Source of the DNA: an uncultured Prevotella sp.
Lineage (GTDB): Bacteria > Bacteroidota > Bacteroidia > Bacteroidales > Bacteroidaceae
Reading direction: 5' to 3'
DNA length: 64,000 nucleotides
Assembly: GCA_900315765.1 (NCBI GenBank)
Contig: ONAK01000004.1
Span: 1 to 64,000 of the forward strand
A program made the position numbers and the translations under genes. Below the pieces are notes generated by a model. The model ran no database searches. It had not been told where the DNA came from and worked only from the letters and a program-made list of their open reading frames with translations. This document shows, piece by piece, positions 27,578 through 35,494 of this stretch; the stretch's first letter is position 1; each line of letters opens with the position of its first letter.

Positions 27578-27613
27578 AACATCTATGCATAACTATCTGA
27601 GACATAGGATGTT
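27578..27613 (-). promoter_or_regulatory. Leader hairpin of the capsule operon (possible attenuator)
   Basis: In the roughly 150-base untranslated leader, AACATC(C)TATG pairs with CATAGATGTT: ten base pairs with one bulged C and a loop of about 15 bases. About ten bases further downstream in the transcript is a run of six U (GTGTTTTTTG, minus strand). The distance to the U-run is longer than in a standard terminator, so this may be an antiterminator target or pause site rather than a terminator. It lies between the promoter and the first capsule gene. Confidence 0.4.
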
Positions 27614-27660
27614 AGTAATAAAATTAGTTTTATCAATACATGGAATAAATGGGAGACCTT

Positions 27661-27674
27661 TGGAACCGGTTCCA
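27661..27674. repeat. Perfect 14-bp palindrome just inside the capsule-operon transcript
   Basis: TGGAACCGGTTCCA is its own reverse complement. With transcription expected to start near 27679, it would cover about +5 to +18 of the capsule transcript. It could be a repressor operator, or form a 5' RNA hairpin. No second copy was noticed, which argues against a pair of recombination sites for an invertible promoter. Confidence 0.6.
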
Positions 27675-27685
27675 TTTTTCCGATG

Positions 27686-27716
27686 CAAAAGTAGGTTAAA
27701 TAATCGAGAATAACAA
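27686..27716 (-). promoter_or_regulatory. Promoter of the capsule operon
   Basis: On the minus strand TTG (27716-27714), a 20-base spacer and TACTTTTG (27693-27686) match the Bacteroidota primary sigma consensus TTG-N19-21-TAnnTTTG. The 22-gene run from 27524 leftwards has gaps mostly under 25 bases (largest about 80) and I noticed no other comparably good match, so this is the likely main promoter. The 27525-27902 gap otherwise holds only the leader, palindrome and the divergent promoter. Confidence 0.75.
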
Positions 27717-27850
27717 ACTTTTTGCTGGAAAAATTGCAAAAAGATGTATTTTTTCCTGCCATTGGGACAGGTATCAGACAGCCACACCCTGCTGGCATCT
27801 TCAGTTATCGTTCATTTCTTGCGTCCCGTTGGTAAAATATCCTAATTTAT

Positions 27851-27881
27851 TTGGATATTTGCGTAGTTATTCGTAACTTTG
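27851..27881 (+). promoter_or_regulatory. Promoter of the antiterminator gene
   Basis: TTG at 27851-27853, a 20-base spacer and TAACTTTG at 27874-27881 match the Bacteroidota consensus and lie 21 bases before the ATG at 27903. It is divergent from the capsule promoter with about 135 bases between the two -33 elements. Confidence 0.75.
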
Positions 27882-27902
27882 TCGCCCAAAAGATAATTAT
27901 AT

Positions 27903-28916
27903 ATGGTTGAAGACAACGAAATAAGGTGGTATGCTATGGGCTGTACCAGTTCGAAGAAAGAGCTGAAGGTGAGGGATGACATCCGGAACTATGGGCTGGA
28001 GGCGTTTGTACCGCTGAAATATCATATCAAGACCATCAAGCGTCAGAAGCACAGGGCTCTGGTGCCGGCGATGCCGGGATTGATGTTTGCCAAGGGAACG
28101 CTTGACGAACTACAGGAGTATATCCAAAACCATGCGCATTTCAACGTTTACCTGAGGAAATCGACCTTCTCGAACAAGGAGGATTATCTGACGGTACGCA
28201 ACAAGGATATGGAGGACTTTATTGCCGCTACTGAGGACCATGAGGCGCACATTACTTACTTCAGACCGGACGAGATCAACCTGCAGGCGGGTGACAGGAT
28301 TCGCGTGAAAGGGGGTATCTATGATGGTAAGGAGGGTATCGTGATGCGCATCAAAGGAAAAAGGAACAAGCACCTGGTGGTGCAGATACCGGGAATGCTG
28401 GTGGCGGCGATAGAAATTGAACCAGAACTGGTGGAGCTGAAAGAGGATTTAGATAAAAAGGACAGAAGAACAAATCGTAAAGACAGAGTAACTGGATTTA
28501 AAGACAGAGTAACAGATATCCCAGAAAGACCTTCGAAGGATGTAGAGGGGGATAAGAAACTGCTGTATGAGCATGCACATCGGGTGCTGTTTGAGATTAC
28601 AGGGCGATATCAGGAGAATGAGGAGTATTATCTGCTGATGTCGGAAATCAAGCGCGCCAAAGCGCGACTGGCTTCGTTTAAAGGATTCACACCTGCTACC
28701 GAGGCGGAACTGGCGTTGCCGATGTATATGGCGGCTGTGGCGCTTGGGGAGGACGTTGATAAAAGCCGGGAAAGACTGGAGAAGGCGACGGATCGACTCA
28801 AAGAGTCGAGTAATCTCAAGAAAAAATGTCTTGAGATTATGAGATCCCTCGACTGCGCTCGGGATGACAGGGGGGAAAACGCTCGGGATGACAGGGGGGG
28901 AAAATGCTCGGGATGA
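27903..28916 (+). CDS. UpxY/NusG-like transcription antiterminator with C-terminal extension
   Basis: The N-terminal NGN domain (WYAMGCTSSKKELKVRDDIR, AFVPLKYHIK, PAMPGLMFAKG) and KOW domain (AGDRIRVKGGIYDGKEGIVM, ending near residue 180) match specialised NusG paralogs such as UpxY that let polymerase through long capsule operons. After residue 185 comes a charged, helical extension of about 150 residues that ordinary UpxY (about 170-190 residues) lacks. The last 20 residues (RSLDCARDDRG, ARDDRGGK) are translated from the dispersed repeat at 28841. Unusually the gene is divergent from the capsule operon instead of being its first gene. The target is inferred. Confidence 0.82.
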   Translation: MVEDNEIRWYAMGCTSSKKELKVRDDIRNYGLEAFVPLKYHIKTIKRQKHRALVPAMPGLMFAKGTLDELQEYIQNHAHFNVYLRKSTFSNKEDYLTVRNKDMEDFIAATEDHEAHITYFRPDEINLQAGDRIRVKGGIYDGKEGIVMRIKGKRNKHLVVQIPGMLVAAIEIEPELVELKEDLDKKDRRTNRKDRVTGFKDRVTDIPERPSKDVEGDKKLLYEHAHRVLFEITGRYQENEEYYLLMSEIKRAKARLASFKGFTPATEAELALPMYMAAVALGEDVDKSRERLEKATDRLKESSNLKKKCLEIMRSLDCARDDRGENARDDRGGKCSG

Positions 28917-28945
28917 CAGGGGGGAAAATGCTCGACATGACAAAG
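28841..28945 (+). repeat. Dispersed Bacteroidota repeat with tandem half-units
   Basis: The core GAGATCCCTCGACTGCGCTC followed by GGGATGACA is trailed by three further GCTCGGGATGACAGGGGG-like units (the last reads GCTCGACATGACA). It overlaps the 3' end of the antiterminator gene and supplies its last codons and stop. Related copies are at 31217, 31738, 36526, 36967 and 38308. Confidence 0.9.
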
Positions 28946-28963
28946 GGGCGCTTGAGAAAATGT

Positions 28964-29059
28964 AAAAATGTAACAATTTAAAAATGTAACAATTTAAAAA
29001 TGTAACAATTTAAAAATGTAACAATTTAAAAATGTAACAATTTAAAAATGTAACAATTT
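28964..29059. repeat. Six perfect tandem copies of a 16-bp AT-rich unit
   Basis: AAAAATGTAACAATTT is repeated six times without a mismatch, with degraded copies at both ends (28955-28963 and 29060-29075). It fills the gap between the antiterminator and pgi. There are no spacers, so it is not a CRISPR array. Related AATTTTTACATT motifs occur in gene junctions at 60.1, 61.1 and 61.9 kb. Confidence 0.95.
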
Positions 29060-29089
29060 AAAAATGTAAAATTATAATTTTAACTGATT

Positions 29090-30424
29090 ATGGAAATGAT
29101 TAAGCTTGACATTACTAAGGCGGCTTGCTTCTTGGAGAAGGGAGCTGTAGAGAGTTTTGAACCAAAAGTAGCTGAGGCACAGAAGGCACTGGAGGACGGT
29201 ACCTGTCCTGGTAACGACTTCCTGGGTTGGTTGCACCTGCCCAGCAGCATCACACCTGCTTTCATCGATGAACTGCAGGCTTGTGCCGACACCCTGCGCG
29301 CTAACTGCGAGGCTATCGTAGTGGCTGGTATCGGTGGTTCGTACCTGGGTGCTCGTGCCGTGATCGAGGCCCTGAGTCCTGCATTCGGCGGTAAGAAAGG
29401 TGCTGAGATCCTGTTTGCCGGTAACAACATCAGCGAGGACTATCTGTTTGAGCTCACCGAGTATCTGAAGGATAAGAAGTTCGGTGTGATCAACATCTCG
29501 AAATCGGGTACCACAACTGAGACTGCCCTGACATTCCGTCTGCTGAAGAAGCAGTGTGAGGCTCAGCGCGGTAAGGAGGAGGCTAAGAAGGTTATAGTAG
29601 CCATCACTGATGCCAAGAAGGGTGCTGCTCGTACCTGTGCTGACAAGGAGGGCTACAAGAGCTTTATCATCCCAGATAACGTGGGTGGACGTTTCTCTGT
29701 ACTTACTCCAGTGGGACTGCTGCCTATCGCCTGTGCTGGTTTCAGCATCAAGGAACTGGTGGCTGGTGCTCAGGAGATGGAGAAGGCTTGTGCGCCATCT
29801 GTACCATTCAGCCAGAACCCTGCTGCACAGTATGCTGCCGTACGTAACGGACTGTACCAGAATGGTAAGAAGATTGAGATTATGGTGAACTTCCAGCCTA
29901 AGCTGCACTACTTCAGTGAGTGGTGGAAGCAGCTCTACGGTGAGAGTGAGGGTAAGGATCTGAAGGGTATCTTCCCTGCCAGCGTGGACTTCACTACCGA
30001 CCTGCACTCTATGGGTCAGTGGATTCAGGAGGGTGAGCGTACCATCTTCGAGACAGTGATCAGCGTTGAGGAGCCAGAGAAGAAGCTGCTGTTCCCATCG
30101 GACGAGGAGAACCTGGACGGACTGAACTTCCTGGCTGGCAAGCGTGTAGATGAGGTGAACAAGATGGCTGAGCTGGGTACTCAGCTGGCTCACGTGGATG
30201 GTGGTGTGCCCAACATGCGCATCTGCATGCCTCGCTTGAGCGAGCGCTACCTGGGACAGCTGATCTACTTCTTCGAGATTGCCTGTGGTATCAGTGGCAA
30301 CGTGCTGGGCGTGAACCCATTCAACCAGCCTGGTGTAGAGGCTTACAAGAAGAACATGTTTGCGCTGCTTGGCAAGCCCGGCTACGAGAAGGAGAGTGAG
30401 GCGATTAAAGCGCGCCTAGCTTAG
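29090..30424 (+). CDS. pgi: Glucose-6-phosphate isomerase
   Basis: Pgi interconverts glucose-6-phosphate and fructose-6-phosphate in glycolysis. The sequence has the SIS core [40 protein letters not shown], the PGI signature region [16 protein letters not shown] and [14 protein letters not shown] with the active-site Lys. At 444 residues it is the short bacterial form. The codon use is GC-richer and more biased than the capsule genes, as expected for a well-expressed core gene. Its upstream gap is occupied by the 16-bp tandem repeat and I see no clear promoter there. The HAD phosphatase follows after 67 bases. Confidence 0.98.
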   Translation: MEMIKLDITKAACFLEKGAVESFEPKVAEAQKALEDGTCPGNDFLGWLHLPSSITPAFIDELQACADTLRANCEAIVVAGIGGSYLGARAVIEALSPAFGGKKGAEILFAGNNISEDYLFELTEYLKDKKFGVINISKSGTTTETALTFRLLKKQCEAQRGKEEAKKVIVAITDAKKGAARTCADKEGYKSFIIPDNVGGRFSVLTPVGLLPIACAGFSIKELVAGAQEMEKACAPSVPFSQNPAAQYAAVRNGLYQNGKKIEIMVNFQPKLHYFSEWWKQLYGESEGKDLKGIFPASVDFTTDLHSMGQWIQEGERTIFETVISVEEPEKKLLFPSDEENLDGLNFLAGKRVDEVNKMAELGTQLAHVDGGVPNMRICMPRLSERYLGQLIYFFEIACGISGNVLGVNPFNQPGVEAYKKNMFALLGKPGYEKESEAIKARLA

Positions 30425-30491
30425 TTTTAGGCACGGATTCTTGGACGAGCCAAGCGGCAAAGCCGAGCGAACGCGGATTTAACACTGATTT

Positions 30492-31142
30492 ATGATAAGA
30501 ACTGTGTTATTTGACATGGACGGGGTGCTGTATGATTCTATGAGGAATCATGCAGCGGCCTGGGTCCAGTCGATGCAGAAGTTCGGTATCAACATGACGG
30601 CTGATGATGCCTACGCCACTGAGGGTGCTCGTGGCGTAGACACCATCCGTTATATGGTGCGGCAACAAAAGGGTATTGAGATCTCTGAGGCGGAGGCCCA
30701 GGAGATGTACGATGAGAAGAGTCGTATCTTTCACTCGATGCCGGAGGCGCCCATCATGCCGGGCATCCTATCGCTCATGGAACAGATAGATGCAGCGGGC
30801 ATCTCTATCGGGGTGGTGACTGGCTCGGGGCAGCGACCGCTTATCGCTCGTATCTTGCGTGACTTTGGCCGGTTTGTGTCGCCAGAGCATATCACGACTG
30901 CGTATGATGTGCCCCGAGGGAAACCGCATCCTGATCCTTATCTGATAGGAATGAAAAAGGCTGGCGGGTTATTGCCCTCAGAGGCGATTGTCGTGGAGAA
31001 TGCGCCACTGGGGGTTCGAGCTGGTATAGCTGCGGGATGCCTCCCCGACCAGGTGCTCCTTGATGCCGGGGCAAGTATTCTTTTTCCAAGCATGCCCGCG
31101 CTTAGCGATGCTTGGAAAGAGGTGATTTCCAAGATCCATTGA
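30492..31142 (+). CDS. HAD-superfamily hydrolase (beta-phosphoglucomutase/phosphatase-like)
   Basis: The N-terminal FDMDGVLYDSM carries the nucleophile and acid/base Asp pair; IGVVTGSGQ is motif II, RGKPHPDPYLIGMKKAG contains the motif III Lys, and AIVVENAPLGVRAGIAAGC is motif IV with an alpha-helical cap (HAD-IA) between. These enzymes act on sugar phosphates or similar small phosphoesters; the exact substrate is not readable. It lies 67 bases after pgi on the same strand. The spacer holds a GC-rich fragment (CCAAGCGGCAAAGCCGAGCG) that looks repetitive but has no other copy here. Confidence 0.9.
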   Translation: MIRTVLFDMDGVLYDSMRNHAAAWVQSMQKFGINMTADDAYATEGARGVDTIRYMVRQQKGIEISEAEAQEMYDEKSRIFHSMPEAPIMPGILSLMEQIDAAGISIGVVTGSGQRPLIARILRDFGRFVSPEHITTAYDVPRGKPHPDPYLIGMKKAGGLLPSEAIVVENAPLGVRAGIAAGCLPDQVLLDAGASILFPSMPALSDAWKEVISKIH

Positions 31143-31216
31143 TTCATTTTTTGTTCTATCGAACAATGGGGGATACTCCCCCAGCGGTGCTGAGCATTCC
31201 TCCCCTTCCATTGTCA

Positions 31217-31293
31217 TCCCGAGCGTTCTTCCCTACCCTGTCATCCCGAGCGTTCTTCCCTACCCTGTCATCCCGAGCGCAGTCGAGGGATCT
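31217..31293 (-). repeat. Dispersed Bacteroidota repeat, left flank of the MITE-like element
   Basis: Two 27-base tandem units beginning TCATCCCGAGCGTTCTTCCC lead into a full core in reverse orientation (GAGCGCAGTCGAGGGATCTC). It is the same family as at 28841 and 36526 and overlaps the left inverted arm of the 31265 element. Confidence 0.9.
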
Positions 31294-31761
31294 CATTAAA
31301 AGGGCAACGCCCTTAATGTATTGTCCTTTTCTTTCGGCGCAAAAGAAAAGAACTAAAAGAAAGCATCACCCACCCAAGGCCCTCCCTCAAGGGAGGGATG
31401 CAACCGCTCCTACTCGTCGCTCTTTCATTAAGGTATGCTCGGACCATCAAAGGTCCGGCATTATCTCAGCGACTACGCGTGGCTGGTCGCCTTTTTGGGG
31501 GCTTGCCCCCAATAAGCAATTATGGCGAATCCGTAGCGTAAGCGGAGGACAAAGGCTCGAGAGCCATACCAAAACTTTTATGGAGAGGGTTTTCCCTCGG
31601 AATAAATTAAGTCTCCCTTACAAAGGGAGATTTAGAGGGTGGTGTTTCTTTTAGTTCTTTTCTTTGCGACAAAGAAAAGGACAGTTCTTTTGGTCCTTTT
31701 AAAAAAGGACATGCAGGGCAACGCCCTGCAATAAGAGATGTCTCGACTACGCTCGACATGA
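31265..31761. mobile_element. Non-coding MITE-like element: long inverted terminal repeats around a chain of hairpins
   Basis: The left arm (31265-31362) and right arm (31645-31761) are imperfect inverted copies: both start with the dispersed repeat core (CTGTCATnnCGAGCG), contain a GGGCAACGCCC or GGGCGTTGCCC hairpin, and end with TGTCCTTTTCTTT...GAAAAGAACTAAAAGAAA. The right arm carries an extra hairpin insert (31681-31710). Between the arms are further hairpins: CCCTCCC/GGGAGGG (31380-31397), CGGACC/GGTCCG (31440-31457), TTGGGGGC/GCCCCCAA (31495-31512), GGCTC/GAGCC (31554-31565), GAGGG/CCCTC (31585-31598), TCTCCCTT/AAGGGAGA (31612-31630). No convincing gene is present and no transposase is encoded. 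It fills most of the 31143-31859 gap. Confidence 0.7.
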
Positions 31762-31834
31762 CAGAGGGAGGGGAGAAGCTCGACATGACAGAGGGAGTGG
31801 TGATACGCTCGACATGACAGAGGGCGGAATGACA
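31736..31834 (+). repeat. Dispersed Bacteroidota repeat, right flank of the MITE-like element
   Basis: A variant core (GAGATGTCTCGACTACGCTC then GACATGACA) is followed by tandem GCTCGACATGACAGAGGGAG units and a final partial ATGACAGAGG. It ends about 25 bases before the stop of the DUF4230 gene. Confidence 0.88.
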
Positions 31835-31859
31835 GAGGAGGAGGATGAAAATCCTACCT

Positions 31860-32438
31860 TTATTTGAAATGGAGGGTTACATTTTTGTAGCCTAGGGAGT
31901 GGAAGAGGTTTTGGAGTTGGGACTGGGCGTTGGTTTGGGCGGCTTGGAGGTTTTCGGGGGTGAGGCAGTGGTGGAGCATCTGACGGTGGGCCTTTTGGTA
32001 GAGGGCCTGATGGGTCTGAGGAGACCACTTGCCGGACTCGTAGAAGGGCTTGGTCTTGGACTCATCGATGAAATCGTTATCTAAAAGGCCGACTTTCGGG
32101 AGCGTTACTTGGAGGGTGTCGCCATGAATGACCATGGCGTCATCGCTTAACGACTGCATGTTGATGCCTAAACGGAGGGTGCCATAGTAGATACGTACCA
32201 ACTCATCATCGGAGAAGAAACCTTTACGGACGGTATCGACCATCTCCTCGGCAGAGATAGACAGGAACTCCCACTCGCCAATAGCTCGAATGGACTGTAT
32301 CTGCGTGGGCGTGGGGTCAATCTGCTCATTGGTGGCCAACTCGAGGTAATTATCCTTGAAGGCACTCTTCACCCAGAAGAACATAGCGATAACCGCTATC
32401 ACAACAACTGCACCTAAAACTATCTTGTAATGCTTCAT
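31860..32438 (-). CDS. DUF4230 family membrane-anchored protein
   Basis: An N-terminal anchor (YKIVLGAVVVIAVIAMFFWV) precedes a soluble domain with IQSIRAIGEWEFLSISAEEM, GTLRLGINMQ and a C-terminal helical part ending LFHSLGYKNVTLHFK, the pattern of DUF4230 proteins, whose function is unknown. It overlaps its upstream DUF4230 paralog by 4 bases; the two probably form one complex or were duplicated. It is convergent with the HAD gene, with the hairpin-rich element between. Confidence 0.75.
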   Translation of the reverse strand: MKHYKIVLGAVVVIAVIAMFFWVKSAFKDNYLELATNEQIDPTPTQIQSIRAIGEWEFLSISAEEMVDTVRKGFFSDDELVRIYYGTLRLGINMQSLSDDAMVIHGDTLQVTLPKVGLLDNDFIDESKTKPFYESGKWSPQTHQALYQKAHRQMLHHCLTPENLQAAQTNAQSQLQNLFHSLGYKNVTLHFK

Positions 32439-33124
32439 AAAGCCGCGTTTTTTATTATGTGCCCGAAATCCAAATCCTCTCGGAAAGCGATGGTGATGTT
32501 CTGCTCGTCATAGCCCAACTGCTTGAGCATGGGCACCAACACCTTGGCGGCATTGGCCCGGGCCGTCTCCTCAATCCCCATACCGGGGATGCTCTGCAGG
32601 ATAGCCTCCCTACCCTGCTGCTGATAGCCTGCCAACTCCTCATCGCTGAAATGCGCACGCGTCAAACCCACATACTGTTTGACATGACGCTGATCAATCT
32701 TAGAACTGGTCATCACCACCTGAGGGTCGGGCAGCACAATCGTAATCTTATCGCCACTGCGCTCGATGTTCTTCTCGGAGAACTCGGAGAAATCGATAAA
32801 AGCCTTGATCTTGGCATCCATCGGAATGGCTATCTTACGATCGGCCAAGGGCACCTTGACATCGAACGACTTGCTGAGCAGCTGACCCTTGAAACGCAGG
32901 GCATCATCGTGGGTGATAATCTTATGCACCCGATACTCGGCCGTATAGAGCTTGGAGCACTGCTGCACCTGCATGATGAGCATGGGGACTGTGTCGACAC
33001 CCTGAGCCAGACCGGCCTGGATGCTGGCGGGTTTTTCACGATGATGACAACCAAACACCAAGCCGATGACTACCAGACAGGCGACCACCCCTATGGCGAG
33101 AAAAAGCAACTTACGTCTGCGCAT
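32435..33124 (-). CDS. DUF4230 family membrane-anchored protein
   Basis: A signal anchor (KLLFLAIGVVACLVVIGLVF) is followed by LYTAEYRVHKIITHDD, VPLADRKIAIPMDAKIKAFI and KITIVLPDPQVVMTSSKID, typical of DUF4230, and by ILQSIPGMGIEETARANAAK near the end. A cysteine after the anchor (FGCHH) might be a lipidation site but the context is not a good lipobox. It lies 6 bases downstream of the small lipoprotein and overlaps the next DUF4230 gene, so the three form an operon. Confidence 0.75.
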   Translation of the reverse strand: MRRRKLLFLAIGVVACLVVIGLVFGCHHREKPASIQAGLAQGVDTVPMLIMQVQQCSKLYTAEYRVHKIITHDDALRFKGQLLSKSFDVKVPLADRKIAIPMDAKIKAFIDFSEFSEKNIERSGDKITIVLPDPQVVMTSSKIDQRHVKQYVGLTRAHFSDEELAGYQQQGREAILQSIPGMGIEETARANAAKVLVPMLKQLGYDEQNITIAFREDLDFGHIIKNAAL

Positions 33125-33130
33125 GCTACC

Positions 33131-33652
33131 CTACTCCATCTGCTGATCCTTGGTAATGCCTACCTCACCGAAATTGCTGACGGTGACTACCATCGGGATA
33201 TACTCATCGGTCTGAGGATGGCACACACTGGCGGCAAAGAACAACTGATTGCCCTCGGCCTTATCGAACACAAAGCCCTCGAGGATACCAGTCTTACGAT
33301 AGTCATCGTCGAGACAGGCGTTAAAGGCCGACTTGGTGAAGGTCTTGGTACAGAAGACACTGCCATCCTGACGGATAACCTTCAGGACAATGCGATTGTC
33401 GACAAACTTCTGACCAGACTCGTCCTTGACCATCGCCAGAGAGTCGCAGGCTGTACGGGAAACCTCTATCTGATACTGCTTGCCCAACCACTGTACATCC
33501 TTGACATCCTTATAATCCTGCATGCGGATAGGTGCCTGAGGCTGAGGGGTTTCGGTTTCCTGTACGATGATATCATCGTGCTGTTTTTTCTTACCACAAC
33601 TAGTAGCTAAAAGCCCCACAAAAGTCAGGGCCAAGAGTGATTTATAGTTCAT
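33131..33652 (-). CDS. Small lipoprotein, DUF4738-like
   Basis: The signal peptide MNYKSLLALTFVGLLATSC ends in a lipobox Cys at residue 19, followed by GKKK. The mature part (about 150 residues) has IRMQDYKDVKDVQWLGKQYQ, VLKVIRQDGSVFCTKTFTKS and MVVTVSNFGEVGITKDQQ. I associate it with DUF4738, a family without known function, from memory of its pattern. It is first in the three-gene operon with the DUF4230 proteins. Upstream CAAAGATA (33672-33679) could be its -7 element, but no good -33 is seen. Confidence 0.7.
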   Translation of the reverse strand: MNYKSLLALTFVGLLATSCGKKKQHDDIIVQETETPQPQAPIRMQDYKDVKDVQWLGKQYQIEVSRTACDSLAMVKDESGQKFVDNRIVLKVIRQDGSVFCTKTFTKSAFNACLDDDYRKTGILEGFVFDKAEGNQLFFAASVCHPQTDEYIPMVVTVSNFGEVGITKDQQME

Positions 33653-33699
33653 ATTCTATTAAATTTTGCGGCAAAGATACAAAAAAAAGAATAAAAAAT

Positions 33700-33729
33700 T
33701 TGGTATTTGCAGAAAAAAATATATCTTTG
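33700..33729 (+). promoter_or_regulatory. Promoter of the TPR histidine kinase gene
   Basis: TTG at 33700-33702, a 19-base spacer and TATCTTTG at 33722-33729. The ATG at 33734 is only four bases beyond the -7 element, so the transcript would be leaderless or nearly so. Confidence 0.65.
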
Positions 33730-33733
33730 CCCC

Positions 33734-35494
33734 ATGAATATTACTAAGACCCTTTTGACGACAGCACTACTACTAACCGTTTGCATCTGTCAAGCTAAAG
33801 TAGATTATAATAAGGACGTGAAGTATCAAGAGCTTCGCGACTCGATGACTCATGGATTTAACAGTGGCGACAGTGCCAGATTCTATACTCATGTGCACAA
33901 CCTGCAGCGATACCTGTTGCACCAGAAAGACTATCACGGCTACTACACCCAGCGCTGTAACGAGATTATCTTCGAGATGAACCGGCAGCGCATCTTCGAG
34001 GCTTACGTGAAAGCTCAGGAGCTGTCGAAGGAGTTGCGCGAGAAGAAGCTGGACAAGGAGATGTATATGGCCGTGAACATGATGGGCCACATCAACAAAT
34101 ACTGCGGCAACAAAGAGGCGGCTAAGAAATGCTTCTTCGAGGTGATAGACCTGATGACGAAAAACGGATACTATGAAAGTATTCCACCTATTTATATGAA
34201 TATCGTGAACGTAGCTCTGGATGACGACCCCGACGAGGCCCTGATGCTGCTTGACAAGGCAAAGGAGATAGCCGAGAAATACTCGCCCGAACGTGTGTTC
34301 GACATAGAGACAAGAAAGACGCTGAGCTACTATAACCGAGGACAGATAGATAAGTTTCTGGAGGGTTACAAGCTGTATAAAGAGGGTGAGAAACAAGGAA
34401 AATCATCGGTCCACGGGCGAAGCATGGAGGCTTACTATCTAGCATGCACAGGCAAGGTGGACGAGGCGGTGGAATATGCCAAGAAATACATGGGCGACGA
34501 GGGCGGAGAAGCCATCCCGCTGATATACGAGCGAGCCGGCAGATGGGAAGATGCATACAAAGCCTTCAAACAGGAATCGCTGGCCAGCGACTCTATCGAC
34601 AACGTGGTGATTTCCAACAGCATGCATGGTATTCAGGACCAGATACAACTGTTTGAGAATGAGCACAAACAGGCTCTGGACCGCACCTACGGCCTGCTGA
34701 CCATCATCTTCCTGCTGATGCTGCTGATTATAGCGATGGCCTATATCGTACAGGTGCGCAAGAAGCACATCGTGGAAATGAAAAAAGCCTATGTCAAGGC
34801 CATGGAATCGGAGAAGATGAAGACGGCCTTCATCCAGAACGTCACCCATGAGGTGCGCACACCGCTGAACATCATCACCGGTTTTGCACAGGTGATAGCC
34901 AACCCGGAGATGGCTGAGAGCGCAGAAGAGCGCAAGCATATCTCGACCATGATGCAGAAGAGTACACGACAGGTGACCATCCTGATGGACGAGATTATCG
35001 GACTGTCGCTTATCGACTCGACCGAGCAGGTGACAAAAGATGACGACACCAACATCAACAGGATGTTGCGCAAGCTTACCGAGGAGTACAGAGACTACGC
35101 CACCAGTGAGACGGAGGTGAAGATGGAAACCACCCTACCCGACGACTACACCCTGAAGACCAACGAGAACATGCTGCACAGAATCATGAACTGCTTGATG
35201 GAGAATGCCGTGAAATATACCCAAAAGGGCAGCATCACCGTGAAAAGCACTGAGGAAGAGGGCCTGCTGAAGATAGCCATTGAAGATACCGGCAGTGGTG
35301 TGCCAGAGGAAGAGGCTGAGCACATCTTCGACCGTTTTGTGAAGCTCGACAACTTCAAGGCAGGCATCGGACTGGGCCTGTCGCTATGCCGCAAGCTGGC
35401 CAATCAGTTAGGTGGAAACGTAGAATTGGACACCACCTATAAAGATGGTGCCCGATTTATTGTGACATTACCTACAACAGGTAACGCGAATTAA
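33734..35494 (+). CDS. Sensor histidine kinase with periplasmic TPR-like domain
   Basis: After a signal peptide (MNITKTLLTTALLLTVCICQ) come about 290 residues of helical TPR-like repeats (AYVKAQELSKELREKKLDKE, MLLDKAKEIAEKYS, ACTGKVDEAVEYAKKYMG), one membrane helix near residues 319-341, a HisKA domain with NVTHEVRTPLNIITG (phospho-His near 372) and an HATPase domain (NCLMENAVKYTQKG, DTGSGVPEEEAEHIFDRFVK, GIGLGLSLCRKLANQLGG). No receiver domain or adjacent response regulator is present, so its partner lies elsewhere. A TTG at 33707 is in frame, but the ATG begins a proper signal peptide. It is convergent with rpoD, overlapping by 4 bases. Confidence 0.92.
   Translation: MNITKTLLTTALLLTVCICQAKVDYNKDVKYQELRDSMTHGFNSGDSARFYTHVHNLQRYLLHQKDYHGYYTQRCNEIIFEMNRQRIFEAYVKAQELSKELREKKLDKEMYMAVNMMGHINKYCGNKEAAKKCFFEVIDLMTKNGYYESIPPIYMNIVNVALDDDPDEALMLLDKAKEIAEKYSPERVFDIETRKTLSYYNRGQIDKFLEGYKLYKEGEKQGKSSVHGRSMEAYYLACTGKVDEAVEYAKKYMGDEGGEAIPLIYERAGRWEDAYKAFKQESLASDSIDNVVISNSMHGIQDQIQLFENEHKQALDRTYGLLTIIFLLMLLIIAMAYIVQVRKKHIVEMKKAYVKAMESEKMKTAFIQNVTHEVRTPLNIITGFAQVIANPEMAESAEERKHISTMMQKSTRQVTILMDEIIGLSLIDSTEQVTKDDDTNINRMLRKLTEEYRDYATSETEVKMETTLPDDYTLKTNENMLHRIMNCLMENAVKYTQKGSITVKSTEEEGLLKIAIEDTGSGVPEEEAEHIFDRFVKLDNFKAGIGLGLSLCRKLANQLGGNVELDTTYKDGARFIVTLPTTGNAN

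Noticed and set aside
27661..27716. Invertible capsule promoter as in Bacteroides fragilis
   Set aside because: Only one palindrome is present and no inverted pair flanks the promoter; no recombinase gene is in the window.
28964..29059. Possible CRISPR array
   Set aside because: Units are 16 bp with no spacers between them and no cas genes are nearby; it is a simple tandem repeat.
31112..31654. 180-codon plus-strand open frame after the HAD gene
   Set aside because: It runs through repeat units and hairpins (SSRAFFPTLSSRAFF) and overlaps the HAD gene end; it is repeat sequence, not a protein gene.
32459..33610. 383-codon plus-strand open frame
   Set aside because: Antisense to the DUF4230 and lipoprotein genes, whose signal peptides and conserved segments identify the true strand.
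33672..33679. Promoter for the small lipoprotein gene
   Set aside because: CAAAGATA fits a minus-strand -7 element but there is no TTG at the expected distance; kept only as a remark.
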